A stretch of DNA of 64,000 nucleotides from Apostichopus japonicus (GCF_037975245.1 NC_092573.1:20930265-20994264), one strand, 5' to 3'. Positions 38,701 through 53,700 are shown, counted from the first letter of the stretch. The notes: generated by a model from the letters alone, not told the origin. Made by a program: numbers and translations.

Positions 38701-41700
38701 TTTTTGGGGGGGGGTGCAGCAGAAGCCAGACGCTGGCACTCTGACAGCTTCCTGGTTAAAACAAATATGGTAAATCAATGTCAAGCATCAGAGCTGACAC
38801 ATTCTACCACTTTGATCTCTCACAAATCTTGAGTATGGTTGAAAAATCAAGACTTGTATGGAGTTTACATGCACGGTCGTGCAAATAGTAAAAATTTCGA
38901 AATAGAGAAATTTCGTAGATGACAACCTTTATTGCAATACATCGTGACATATATGTAGTTGCAGCATTTCACTTTTCCACTTTCCAAGTTCCACCAGTTA
39001 AATCTTTTCAATTGTCGCATCTTAGTCATATCAATGTCAAGAAGAGTTTACAAAGACAAAAAAAAAAAAAAAAAAAAAAAGTAACAAGGAGTTCTTTCTA
39101 AATTTTAGCAAATTTTTAGCATTCTCAACTTTTGTGCCAAATTTTTCAAATTTTATTTTATTTGTTTTTTTATTAATTTCTTTGGTTTAGAATGCAGTCA
39201 AAGAGAGGAAATAAGGAACTACTGAGGGTAACATACTAGTTAGTCCATACAATGCCCTTGGAGGCTACTAATGGCATTTACTTTGACAGATTGCAAAACC
39301 AAAGCAAAACTTACCAGCAAATGGAGCTGCCGTTGCATAGTGAATCTGCAGGGTGAGATAATTAACACCAGAATCGCCTCCGATGTGGAATCCAACATCT
39401 ATGTGAAGAAAGAGTTTTACATTTTAACAGCACTGTTAAGACACTAATATACTTACAACCCCCCAAAAAACAATAACATAATATGTTCCAATCCTAACTC
39501 CCATGTTTTATCTGGCGGTGACTTATTCCTCTTTTCGATTTATTCCGATTACGGGGGTAAGTTTCCCCCCCCTCGCCCCCCCCACAATTTCCCTCATCCT
39601 ACCGCTGCAACAGTAGTAGTATTCCACCATCAGGGCGGCCCTATTTTTAAAATCCAAATACATTATGTACTCACCGGGAGGGATGACTGGGGAGTCTGCA
39701 TCTCTGGCCCATGCAAACATGATGGCTCGTCCAGCGGTACATTCACCATAGGTACAGCCCCTGTGTTACGTCAAGAAGAGAAAGTGACAATGTAACTTAA
39801 ATCACTTATGAGGAAGCTTAAAAGCACAATTTCGCTCAGTGAGAACTTTTACTATAGTACTATACTATACAGAGTACTATACAACTAATCTTACACCTCA
39901 GAAGTGTGGTCAATGAGTACAAGTATGAGTACACCTAATTTTATATCTCAGAAGTTTGGGCAATGAGTACAAGTATGAGTACACCTTATCTTACACCTCA
40001 GAAGTTTGGGCAATGAGTACAGTACAAGTATGAGTAAAAATCCATGAACCAAGAATGAGCACAGGCACAATACGATTATTTGTACAGACTCACTCACTAG
40101 ATACAAATATGCTTGATTGAAACATTTATCCAGCAGTATACATGTTCACAAAACGTCTTGCATCTACCATGGTTCTAGCATATATCAGAGCTACAGGCTG
40201 ACTAGAAAATTACCAATGTCCGTATGCAATAACTGGTTTATTAATGATTAGTGCTTCATACATGCAGGGCTTCTATATTTGGGCTATTCACTGGCTAAAT
40301 GATGGTGGATTTTGCAGTTTGCCAGTAGAACAAATTAAGGGTAATTTTTGGTTTTCTGCCAGTAGAAGTTAAGAACATAAACAAATGATAAGATGGTCCA
40401 CAATCGTCAACTGTCAATATATCAGTATAAATCAGTATGAATCAGTATGATTTTTCTTTGGCTGTTTGGGGAAGTAGTTCTCCACAAGAGACCTATGTCA
40501 TATTTAAGCCAGAAATGATGGTTGGGAGAGAAGGCGAAAAAAAGGATGAATCTTTAAAGGTAGTCAGTATAGGCCCCAAATTATAGCACGCTATAATTGC
40601 TAGAAGTTTTCATCAAGTACTTTCCTGGAGGTCTTTACCCTCCAAATTGTTCTCAGACATTTTCAAGGAACACACAAGATGACTGAATGTTCCAGTGAGG
40701 AAAATTTCCTCCAAAGTTGTAACAAAAAACAGTCTAAGAATTTTGACCATAAGGTGACCATATTTGAATATCTAGAATATATTTGGGGCCAATACGGCAT
40801 ATCTTTAAATATAGTACTGACTAACCTATTGGCTAACCTAACCTACTGACCTAACCTACTGACTAACCTACTGACTTCTTAGGCACAGTAGAATGAAGTG
40901 CTAAGGTTGTGAGGAGACAGGTAAATGAGAAGCGAAGCAAATCTTTAAATATAGTACTGACTAACCTATTGTAACCTTCCAGGTAACTGTGATGTACTGA
41001 TTCACAACCAAACAGTAACATATGATGAACAAACTTCATGGATGCCTTTGGAATGAAATTGACTATAAATAAGAAAGAGAAATAGACAATTTACAATCAG
41101 TATTAGTTAGTGGATAGTTCAAAATATTCAAGAACATCAACTAACACATGTTTTAACAAGTTTGCAGATGTGTTCTTTTTTTTTTCCCTTTCTTTTTCTT
41201 CTTCGTTTTTTTTCCTGATATATTCAAAACGAGAATCTGTCACAACAAAAGTTGCCTTGGTAAATATGTGAAATGGTTTGATTGGTTGTACTTAATTCAC
41301 AGTATATAAATAGTATGAAGATGTGCTTGTTATGAATAAACCATTAACAGATCAAAAGACTCTAAAACAAATTCCCAACCTTGTATACTAACTTTACTAA
41401 ATCAATCAGCCAATTTAAAAAAGTAAATGACAGTATATTCTTTGGATGTTACAGAGAAGCAAAATACTAAGTTAATTTTTCTGGTCCTTCAGCAATGAGT
41501 TTTTACAAGTCTGAATTTATCCCCCATTCTTTTATTTCTCAATTTACACCAAAAGTTCACAAAATCATCATTTTCTTTCTTTGGTCCCCAAATCCTAGTA
41601 ATCAAATGACACCATTTATATCCTTCCCTTATCCCTTTGTTTCAAGTATATAATCTCTTGATCAATTCATCTTCTCCCTTCTGCTTCTTTCCTCTCAGAG

Positions 41701-44700
41701 TCAGACTTCATCGACCATGCCTGCCTTTCTTTTCGCACTTTTCATGCGAAAAACGCATCAAAAGTCGAGGTACAGTACGTGTTGTGTACGCTAGAACTTG
41801 CAGCTAAACTGACTGAATATTGATTACTTAATTAAGATGGAATTGGCAACGACCTGCGCGGAGCCAAATGTCACCACCGACGGAAATTCTGAATACGCAA
41901 GGCTGCTGTCGAGAAAGATAATTTTTTTCTAGATTTGGATGTACTGCATGCACGTGGAAATGGCCAAGTCCACCAGCTTTGTAGAGTACAGTAACTCTAC
42001 GTAATAGCTGGAGTCTATGGATGAACTACTACTACTACTGTACATATAAAACTCAACAGAGCATCATGATGAACACGTCAACTGTTAATATGTTACACAA
42101 GGGCCTCATCTGACTAGCACAAATCCGACAACCGAATTGGAGGGCAAAAGACGCATACTGTACTGTACGGCAGGCACTATTGACATCTTACCAACTGTAA
42201 TATTATACAAAATTTGATAAATAACTTTTAATTAGTTAAATGCTCAATTAATAATAATTAATTACAATATGTTTGCAATACTGTATCCAGGTCATTTTTT
42301 CATACGATCTTAGAGCTGCACATGACATTTTTAAATGGATACTGTATGTTCGGCGATATATACAGAGCATTGTCTGGAAGTATTGATAAAAAGTTGTATG
42401 GCAAAATATGACTACTGTATTTTATCAAGAGCATAAATTACCCGGCTTATTATCACAGTTAGGCATACAGCATACTGTATATGTGAGGAAATATTTATCC
42501 ATAACAAAATACTTTGCCATGAACATGGGAATGTTTTTCCTAAGATGTATATCCTTTCAAAAACAAGAACAATTTCTTCACTGATACTTGAGAGTGAGGA
42601 TGTACATAATTGGGTGAACTAGCTTGGACTCTCTGATATGGGTTCTATCTTTATGGATTTGCTCAATTAGTGTATGATTTATCTTGGGGAGGTTGGGGTG
42701 AAAAGGGGAGTAAGAGATGGAAAAAAAGGTAGTGAGAAGAGGGATGTGGATAACAGAACATGTCAGTGAAAGGGCACAAGGACTGCAACACCTCGTTAAC
42801 AAACTACTGTACTGTATCTGTCTATTGAAGTGTGTATGTGTAATATAGGAGGAGACAGACAAGAGATGAATGAAGTTAATATATTTGTCCATTGTGTATT
42901 TGTGTAGCTAAAAGAGATTTAACAAATATGAAACTATCCTATACACTACAACACTATGAGACTGAGGAATTGGCTGTTGTGTGTTTTGGATGAGAATTAT
43001 GTGCTAAGGTTATTGCCCTTTTTATTCACTGTATTATGGCTCTAAGACTTGTACCCTTTTTTGTTGGGGGGGGGGGAGGGGGGATCACTGATTTACATCA
43101 TTGTTTTAAATTTTAAACTGATATAAACTTTTGAAGGAAAAAAAAATCAACATTTTGTCAAATGTTTCAAATAAGAAAAGGAAAAAAGAAGCTATGCGCA
43201 GTACAAGCCCAAAATACAATGTTAGTTTTATAACGTTAACGTTACAACAAATCTTTCATATCTTTGAAGAAGTATGTTACTTTTCAATACAACACACTTC
43301 ACAGATTGTTTTAGGTACACTGAAGAAAATTAAATAGGCTAAGATGTACAGTTTAATTGCCGGTCTGTTAGAGGACTCGTTAGTCAGTTTTTTTGTGGCA
43401 TTACAAGTACTTTTTGCACCCACACAATTTTGCAGTTTTCCTCTGGCCTAAGAAACCCCACAAAAAGGACAAAAACAAAGTACAAGTGTTTTCAAGACAT
43501 AATTTTTTATATTTTTTTATCTATTTTTAGCTAAATTCAAAATCCACTGCAAAAAGAAACACAGCTTAAGTTCCTATAAATACCTGAAGTGTCTACTACC
43601 CATGGGCAATCAACCGAAATTCAAATCGGCTCAGCTTGAGGGTTTTGCCGATATAAACTACCTCCTGGCATGAATATTGCCATATAGGAGGGAAAAACAC
43701 ATGCAGAAATCATTTTGAATGGTATTTATCTCCTATGGGAAATTGCCACTTTTGATCAAAAGCTTATTCTTAAACCTTCTGAAAAACTGAATCAGGAGAG
43801 ACCAAATAGACCCCCCAAAGAAAATAGAACTGCCCAGGATGAAGTGTTTCAAGGGAATAATTTACCTGGTAACTTAATACAGTAGCATAAATGGGCAAAA
43901 TTGCTATAAATATCCAAATGCAACTGACATTCAGGTGTTAAAAAGAAATAATAATTCCTGCTTGACATTCACATGCTAAAAGATATAATAATTCCTGCTC
44001 TTTTACTTATTCAATTTATTTTATAAAAAAAAAGAAGAAGAATGTTCATACTATATACCTCAAATGTAGACACTACTATGCATCTTAAAATGTATTCCAA
44101 AATCTGATGACTCCCCCCGCCCTCCCCCCCCTCATCCCCCCGATAGGAAGTACAGTATTTACATGCTGCAGCAGAGTTAATGTATAAAAAAGCAGTAGCT
44201 TGACTGATCACATACCGATGTAAAGTTCATCTATAGCTGGCTGTGAGGCACATATATACTGGTCATCCTGAGAAATAAAAAGAGAGAAACGGAATAAACA
44301 AAATTGCACATCTTTCAGGGTTGAAGAGCTCTAATGTAAACAAACTCACGCACGTGTCGGGTAAAAAACACCAAAATCTTCGAGGACCGTTGCCTGGCAA
44401 CCATGCAATTTACATATATGTCAGAGTACTCTCGCTTAACAACGGGCTACATTTTCATTAGGAAGAAAGGAGTATCAACGCAGTCACATCCTTGGAAACT
44501 TCGGTGCGGTGGTGAGTGCACGGTTCAACTTGGCAGTGCTCACTAGGCTAAGATTACGTATCTGTAGTGTGTAGATCTTAGGACTGGTAGAACAGTTACA
44601 GTAATACATAAGAGTATGTGGATGAGGTACTGCGCTGTTAACACAAACACACCATCTCTACAGTACTGAACATAACTTGATATGATAACAAGAAATTTTG

Positions 44701-47700
44701 ATTGGAAAGGTGGGGGCGGGGGGGGGAGGGGCGGGTGGGAAAGGATCCGATAAAGGGAAGACAGAATTTATGAAATCATGAACATCCATTCCTGGTGGGG
44801 TATCAGTTCATCTGTACTGTAGGTAGGATTTACTATATAGTTTCAGCAATTTCACTTAATACCTGAACATGATCTGTCCCATCATTTTCTACCATATTGC
44901 AAGTTTAATACCCATAGATGGTGACATGCATTGTTTAAACCACCAGGCAGTTGCAATTCAAAAATATACAGTAGACAGGCTGCAGGGCTCCCTACTGTAT
45001 TCAGCTGTTTACATTTTTAATTCAAATCATATATATCTCAAATTTCCATGTCAAAAAAAACACAGCACTGTAGAGAGAACAGGATGTATTTATACATATT
45101 AAAGTTATTAGAAAAACATAAATATGACAAATAAACAATGTATGCTAACTGAGCAGTGACCATTATGGAGATATCCTGAATTAATAGGTATTTACCTGTA
45201 CTACATAAATAAATTAAGTTTAAAAAAAAAAATGAATACACTACTCACTGTAGATAAAGAGACGATTAAAAGCTGTTGAATTTGCTAAGGTCTGGTAAAA
45301 CCATTTCCAATCATGAGCAAGAAGAAAAGTTATGAAACAATGTGATTTTTTAAATTATTTGTTACCTCTATTGGTAATTGGTCATCATGCACTGAAGAAG
45401 AGCTGGACGTTATGTTTGAAAGCATGAATCGCCACTGGCATACCGACTACTCTATTGGCTGTTTTACTTCTAATCAATCACTAAATTTTTTTGTTTTGTT
45501 TCCCCAGTGAGATCCAGCCTTTCTCTAAATGCACCATACAGTCGTTAAGTTGTTTATCCATTATTCCTTATAAATACAGGTCTCTACATTCTATATAAAT
45601 TTAACATATATGGATAGCACAGTACAAATATAGTGCAGTATAAAGTCAGCCCTTGAGTCACCAACTCCAGTTCCTCTGCAACCAAGAATTTCTTGATGCA
45701 AGGCTGTTTTTAGCCTGTTTGTAGCTCAAAATTTTTGGTGATACTTTTATCTCCCACAGTACTCAATTATAGATGTAATACTTGCGTCATCTACGCAACG
45801 ACCTCACAAAGGAACAATTTACCAGCCTGGCATGAGTGAATTCACAGCGTCCTGGTGTTATTATGTTAAGTCTGTAACATTTGATTACCATCTGTACTGT
45901 AATCACTGCAGTACTCCCATCAGGGAGTTGTTCCATAACAACTCCCTGCTCCCATTGAATAAATATCAAGGACACTAGACATTTTTTTTAATAACAGTAA
46001 GTTTACTAGAGAAGACTTAATTCAATTGTTTCTTCACAGGCATGTTATTAAGCGGGTCATAAGACTAGTTTGTACCATACCCAGGAGCATAATCTGTAGC
46101 GCACTGTAGGCAAATGATGTTGAAAATTGGATGGACAAATTACTGTACTATGTACATGTACAGGTATGTATACATGTACAGTATACATGTATACAGGTAC
46201 AGTAATGTAAAGCTGTATGTACAGAGGATTCCGTATCCTCAACCATTAATATTTTCAATATTTTCACAGAGTAAAGTTCCTAGACCTCAAAATTGCTAGC
46301 CCAAATGTGAATGGTAAATATTATTTACTGTGCACCTATAAACTGTTAGTCTTTATTTTTTAACAGAAACCTATTTTGTACCCATTACAATGTACAATAC
46401 TGTATGTAGTACCATGCCTCAGTAGCCTTCACAAAGAAGAGCACTCCCTAGGGATATTTTCCAGCGTTGGTATGGATTTATAATTGGGTAAAAGCGATTG
46501 ATTTCTGTTGAATATACAGTACTTTTCAAAGGTCAATTCTATTTGAAGAAGCATATTTCAAAGGATATATTCTACAGTGTATATATACTACATTTAGTTT
46601 CCTGAATTTGAATTTGATTATTATTTGTTTTTTCTTTCTATTTCTTCCAAGATTTCCCAAAGATCATACTGTAGCTGATAGCTGTTTGTACCTGGGATTT
46701 ACCTCAGTGTTCTTTGTCTCCTACAGGATTACACCCTTTCCTAGTATGCATGCAACGCTAGCACTGTGTACAGTAGGTCTAGCCTCTAGCCTAAGCCTAG
46801 GGCTGTCTGCTGGCCTCTGATCATGTTGCATCACTTGCACTGAATGACCCAGGTCTGCAATTCTGTATGACCTTTACAATTAGACTTCATATACCAGTCA
46901 TCTTCTCTAACTACTCCACTGATGACCATTTTTGGAAATTTTTGAATATTTTGGAAATTTTTCCACAAGAAATCTGTGTGATGACACTTTTAATGGTAGA
47001 ATGAGGAGGGCAGTGACCGGGGGGGGGGGGTCCGGTCATATAGGGCGCACAGTGTTATCATTTTACCAGGACTTTATAGGCACGGTAGAACAAGGTGCTA
47101 AGGTTGTGAGGAGACAGGTAAGCGAGGAGCGAAGTAAATCCATAGCTTAAAGGGTGTGAAGACTCGCGCACAAAGTTACGTCTCATGCCGGTTATCTGAC
47201 CTACAGTAGTTTCGAATGATGTGTAACAGAAGTGTAAGACACCACCATCGTTCCCCGAAAATACACATACTGCTTGCTACCATCGGTAATTATACACTAG
47301 TGTACAGTCAATACATGTAGCTACGGTCAATACCCACAACACAGTGTATATTGCAGCGACGGACATCTCAGGTCTAGATAAAGGATAACAATGTATTAGT
47401 TTCATTACTGTCTGCATAGCGACAAGAAGAAAACTTCACTTGCAAGCAACGAAAAGTTAACTTTTCAGAGCGCGGCACGCGGTTTGGGGAGAGTCTTCAA
47501 TGCCTTTAAGTGCTCGAGAAATGTACTGAGCGACTGCGCGGTTAACCTGAACACCTAAGCCTATGTACATCCTCAGCTGTTCTGTAATATCGTTAAAACT
47601 TAAAAGTTGTAAATTGTAACTGTCATCTGCATGATAGACCTACAAGTTTGTAGTTTTGTTTTTCATCAGTGTACATTCTGAGATGAACAAAGATGTAAAT

Positions 47701-50700
47701 ACTCTTTAATTTCTTTAAACGGACTACAAACGATGAAGACTCTAGAGGCTAGTTCTGAAGAAGATAGGGTCGCATACCAAGATGCAAATGTGCCTAGTAC
47801 GAGTACTAGCAACAGTATTGTCAATGCCGTAGGTGAACCTGGGCCTTGTAATGACGAACAAACGAAGCCGAAGCTTAAAAGGAAGAGTTCTTTTCAAGTT
47901 TGTGCAACTAAGCAAATCCTGGGAAAAATAGCAAATTGACATTTTAAAGTTTTAACTGGAAAAAAAGGTGTCACTTGATGTAATAACAGCTTGATTGAAA
48001 AGGCTATGGATCTCTTACTGTACACGCATTTACTTTGAGCCTCAAGCCTTATAAATTGTTCCTTCTTATACACAATTACACATATTTGAATCCTGATACT
48101 GTACGTCTCTCTTTTTGGTTACACTTATGAGAGTATTATATTCTTATACGTATTACTGTGTCTGAAATAGAGTAAACTGTTGAATTGATGATATTAATAC
48201 AAAAAGCAAACTCTATAGTCAATGGTTCAGTATTTTTTTTTTTTTTAATTTCATGTATATACATGAATATGTTATGAAACCTCCAGCATCTTACAAAAAA
48301 CATGTGTAATACAATTCTCTACCAAAATTCTAAAATCCCTACCAAAGAAATGTTGAGGTAGGGAATCTGTACCAAAAATCCAAAGCTAGTGCAAACCCTG
48401 CTGCTGAGGTAAACATGTACAAACTAATAGCAATTCCCTACCAGCACATGGTAGTTTGATTGCAAACAAACTTTAAGGCAAAGAATGAAAAGACTGAACT
48501 GTAGTCATGTACTGTAGCATGCTAATGCAACATAAATATAATTTACTGCATATATCTTTCTTAACACAGCTCAGCAATATCAAGAATCAAGACCATTGCT
48601 AACATTAAAACTAAATATGAATTGCCACAACATTAAAACACAGTGACAAGAGTGTCTTCAGTACATAATGCACAGAGTCAGGTCAATGAGGAGCCCTGCG
48701 AAGTACAAGTATGTAATGTAATGTACTGTATTTTACTGCACTGTCATACATGTACTGTCCTGTTATGTACTGTACTGTCCTGTTTTGTACTATTTGTACT
48801 GTATTTATCCGTACTTTCATGGACATACTGTAATATACTGCACTGTAATGTACTGCACTGTAATGTACTGTCCTATCCTGTATTGTACTGTTTGGTGATG
48901 TACTGTACTGTCCTATTATTTACTGTACAGTTCTTTATTTTACTTTACCAAAATGTACAGAACTGCACTGTAATGTACTGTCCTCATATGTACTGTAATT
49001 TACTGTCCTATTATGTACTGTAATGTATCGTACAGTATTCTTCTGTAATGTAGTAAATGTACTGTACTGCACTGTCTTGTTATGTACTGTATTGTATTTA
49101 TCTGTACTATAGATATATACTGTAATGTACTGCACTGTAATGTACTGTCCTATCCTGTATTGTACTGTTTGGTGATGTACTGTGATGTACTGTACTGTCC
49201 TATTATTTACTGTACAGTTCTTTATTTTACTTTACCAAAATGTACAGAACTGCACTGTAATGTACCGTCCTCATATGTACTGTAATTTACTGTCCTATTA
49301 TGTACTGTAATGTATCGTACAGTATTCTTCTGTAATGTAGTAAATGTACTGTACTGCACTGTCTTGTTATGTACTGTATTGTATTTATCTGTACTATAGA
49401 TATATACTGTAATTGACATACTGTAATGTACTGCACTGCCATGTACTGTCCTGTATATATACTGTACTGTCCTGTATTGTGCTATACTGTATTTATCTGT
49501 AATATACTGCACTGTAATGTACTGCACTGTAATGTACTGTCCTGTAATGTCCTATCCTGTATTGTACTTTTTGGTTTTGTACTGTGATGTACTGTCCTAT
49601 TATATACTGTATTGTTCTGTATTGTACTTAACCATAATGTACAGAACTGCACTGTAATGTACTGTCCTGATACAGTATGTACTGCAATGTACTGTCCTAT
49701 TATGTACTGTAATGTATTGTACAGTATACCTCTGTAATGTACTGTACTGCACTGTCTTGTTATGTACTGTACTGCACTGCATGGTACCAGTACTGTATCA
49801 GTACTGTACATCAAGCTACAGCTACAATAACAGCTACATATATTGCTCAGCTGATCAATTATTTTTGGTCAATGGGGATGTGTGTGTGGGGCGGGGGGGG
49901 GGGGTATGCACTGCTACAGTAAAACATTACTGTACAAACTTTAACATGTTACACAGTACTGTACTGTACAGTAAGTAAGTAGATATTCCAGGCAAGTGCA
50001 GAATTTAAGTGGAGACAGGTAGAAGAGGAGTAAACTCAGAGAAATAACAGTATATAAATTTGATATTGAGATCAAAGTCCATCAAAGAGGGGGGTTTGCA
50101 AATGTGTTACCATCTGTTATCAAACCCCATACCAATGAAAAACGAATATGTCGATGGTTATGTGCAATAGTAATGATTCTGGGCTGAAATTTGAGTATTG
50201 GTCTGTATTTTTACTTGCATACTGTACACATATCTTGTCCGACAACTAAAATCAAACCAATGAGGCTGTCCAAGGGGCAACCACTCTCTATAAATTGGTG
50301 AATTATCTCTGAACCACAAACCTTTCATTTGACATATAAAATTTTTCCTGACCAAGTGACCATTACTCTTTGCCATTCTTTAAAACTAACACCTGCAACT
50401 TTTTACATTTATTTTGTTTTTTATTTTGTGAGAAATAAGCCAATAGCCACACTCACTTCTTGATTACTAATTAGTTGGTAGAGTACATGCCTGTACAGGA
50501 GAGGTTACGACAGTATAAAACTTGTAATCTATGGATGCTTATTATAATCAACCAACTCTCCAATAGACCATTGTAGCAGTCTGTTTCTCCATCACTACTT
50601 TGTCTAAATGTCATTCACGGTTCAGATTTGCTTTCATAGGTCGTAAAACCTTTCATTCCTTGTGCAACAAGCCTCCCATTCTTTCTGCTGATATTTATCG

Positions 50701-53700
50701 ATGTATTTAACAAAAAACTCACTGAAGTGAACAAAGTTTGTAGACTACGTCAAAATTTATACAAAACACCACCCTACCAGTATACAATCCATTTGTTCTT
50801 CCAGCATTGTTAATTTTCCTAAAAACTTGTTAATGAACGATGCAGCCATTGCACACTTTGAATAAATCATATTGGTGTTGTACTATTAAAGGTACAATAC
50901 AACTGTACAGTATATGAGGGACCGCAACAGTACACTACATCGTCTAGCATGTATTGTGCACATACTAATAATAAGAATGAAACAAAAATTGTTACTTAGA
51001 AAAATGGACATTTCCTATATATACTTTTTCCTCCTTAGTAACTCTCCTACAGATTGATAAAGATTTAAAATACTGTTCAGTTCTACTGTACTTACCTCTG
51101 TAACTTGAACCCCCCCCCCCCCCCCCCCAATGTGATCTGTTAGTTTGACCCAGAAACAGCTGGGGCAAACTTAACATCAAATCAGCATACTAAGCTCTGA
51201 GTCAAGTATAAACAGACAGACAGACAAATAGTATTAAAGCAGAGAGTACAATCCAGAATATGCAACATACTGTACCTGAGTAAGGGATGCAATCATGTCC
51301 CACTGTACTGTACTTATATAGTTAAATATGGTGTGTTTCACAACGCACTTAAGAGACTTAGGGGAATTCTTATGGATCGGAATCAGCTCTGTTCTCCATT
51401 CATATTAGAATAGAAGTTCACAAGTAAAGTCCAATGTGTCCAGTGTGTGTGTGTGTGGCAGGAAGGGGAGGGAGGGATTTAGAGGGTGCAGTCTTGCAGG
51501 ATTGAAGAGGCTTGGATGGCTGTAGATGCTGGAATGTCATTAACCAATCCATCTTTTCTGTCACTGAAATACCAGTTTCTGAAAATCCCAAGAAAAACCT
51601 CCCAAACATAGGAGTACTTATTATACAAATAATTACAGTTTATTCTGTGAGGTATACTACACTTGTTCTCGATGAACACTGAAAGTTGTCTCCGGGAGAC
51701 TTGAATGAATCTACTGTACATTAACTCAAACTTTTCTGGACAACTTGATTTGAGAATGAGGAGTCTTTGAAGTTGAACAGTACTGACCAGTCATTAGTGG
51801 GGTACAGTGTCAAAAAGGTTAACACTGCACTCTAGACAGACTTAAACTGGAGGGCTGATGCCTTGAGGGGCAGGGTAATCGAGGCATTGAACGTTCTGAG
51901 TTACAATTTGTACCAATGATCCTCTTTGTACTCAAATTGTCCCAATTTTATAGGGACTTAAAAAAAAATATATGTGACTCCATACCCTCCAATCTACCAT
52001 TGGTAGTACTGTAATGATCATATTTCTCAACATGTACTGTACAGTAGAGCAAGCATCACGCTGGTTGGAGTTAGGTATATAGTAACACTGAGTCACCACT
52101 CAGCAATAATATACAGTATCACTGTCTTAAATTGCAATTTACCTGTGCTCATACTTATTCTTAACCCTGGGTCATTATTTTACTGGTACAAGTTTACATA
52201 CAGGTACATTCGTTATCACCTAACAAACCGAAACTTGAGTTCGATTAGAAGGACGACTTAAAGCTGAGTTTGACCCACCTTTCCGTGTTAAATTAAGGTT
52301 GCATTTTAGGTGAAATTTTAAAGTGAGAGCTTTCCTTTAGCAAAAACACGAATTGTATCACAATTCAGGAATAAGCAATAAGAATCTTTAAGTATTAATT
52401 ATACCGTAGGAAAGTAATTTTTTAAGAACCATCTACCTCGATGACATTACATACCACTTATTGTACTGTGATACCCTTCCTTGGGGTAAAGGAGGGTGTA
52501 GCCGGTCAACATAGGTCACATTCATTTCACCATCCCGAGTTAAAAACAAGATACTGTACTTTAAGATGGGGTTTTCAACTTCAGAATAGACTACAGCATC
52601 AGGGACATATCTCACGATGGTTCAGATAAGTATCACAGTGTATCCCACTGAAACATCCCTTTATTTTCCTTACAGGAAAAATTCCAGTATATTATTTACA
52701 TTGTGACTTGCTTGCAAACAGACAACAGAGAGAAAGGTGATAGAGTTCTATCAAGTACTAAGCTATGCATACTGTACACACAGTATCATTTTACACAAAC
52801 ATCAATGCAACTTATATTAATATATATACACCATATGTAACCACTATGAATTCATTAGAAATCAACTGAGATCACAATTGCTGCTACACTGCCACGGTCA
52901 TGAAATATTAATAAAGAGTATTTCGATCCATCAAAAAGTCAATGATGTATGCCAAAATTCTGTTTATTGATGTAAGAACATGCACTTTTACCTTTAACAA
53001 ATAAAATTCTTCTTTGTATAAATATCATTCAATGTTGTCTTCTTCAATCCATTAGAAATCGGCAAAGTTGAATATTCAGGAATTTTGTTATTAATTCCAC
53101 ATGAAGAAATGAGTAGGTGGAGAAAATGGCTGGATGAGGCAAGGTGGGAGAGGGGATATTTAAAGTGGAGTTGTTGGATCACATTTAGCATCAGGAAAAG
53201 TATTAACAAAATTTGCTTCCATTTCAAGTGGGTTTTAGTTTTTTTATAAATACAGGGCAACACTTACTGAATGCAAAACGCACATGTACATTCACTTTTT
53301 TGAGCTCCTCACTGAAGAAATTGTTTTGAGCTTAGTACTGTAGTACTTCTGTATCTTAGGCTTTGATCACACTGGAGATGAACTTTCCGGGGTGAACACT
53401 CTTGTAACTGACCCGGACATCTCGAACTGGGTCGAGTTGAGCCCGGTCCTGTTTGAGAGAGTCAGGGCAGCGTACAGCCGACTTAAGCTTTATTGTACCT
53501 ACAGTAATTTGCACACAAAGCCAAAAAAAAAACCCCAACATGCTATTGTTATCCTACAGATCTAATAGGCCCAAATTTTACTACCTAACTGTCCACTATT
53601 GTCACCACATGGAATTAAAACAATTCACTACTTCAATTTCAGAGTGAAGTACTACCATAGTGGTGAGAGATGTGCAACATTTGGTTTTATTTCAATAGCA

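Noticed and set aside
48643-49978. Many cysteine- and tyrosine-rich ORFs on both strands
   Set aside because: They are translations of the TGTACTG minisatellite.
53379-53500. GC-rich stretch with a minus-strand ORF near PAM exon 1
   Set aside because: Self-complementary ACCCAGTTCGA / GGGTCGAGTTGA sequence looks like a degraded repeat. The ORF is not in phase with PAM and has no homologue I recognise.
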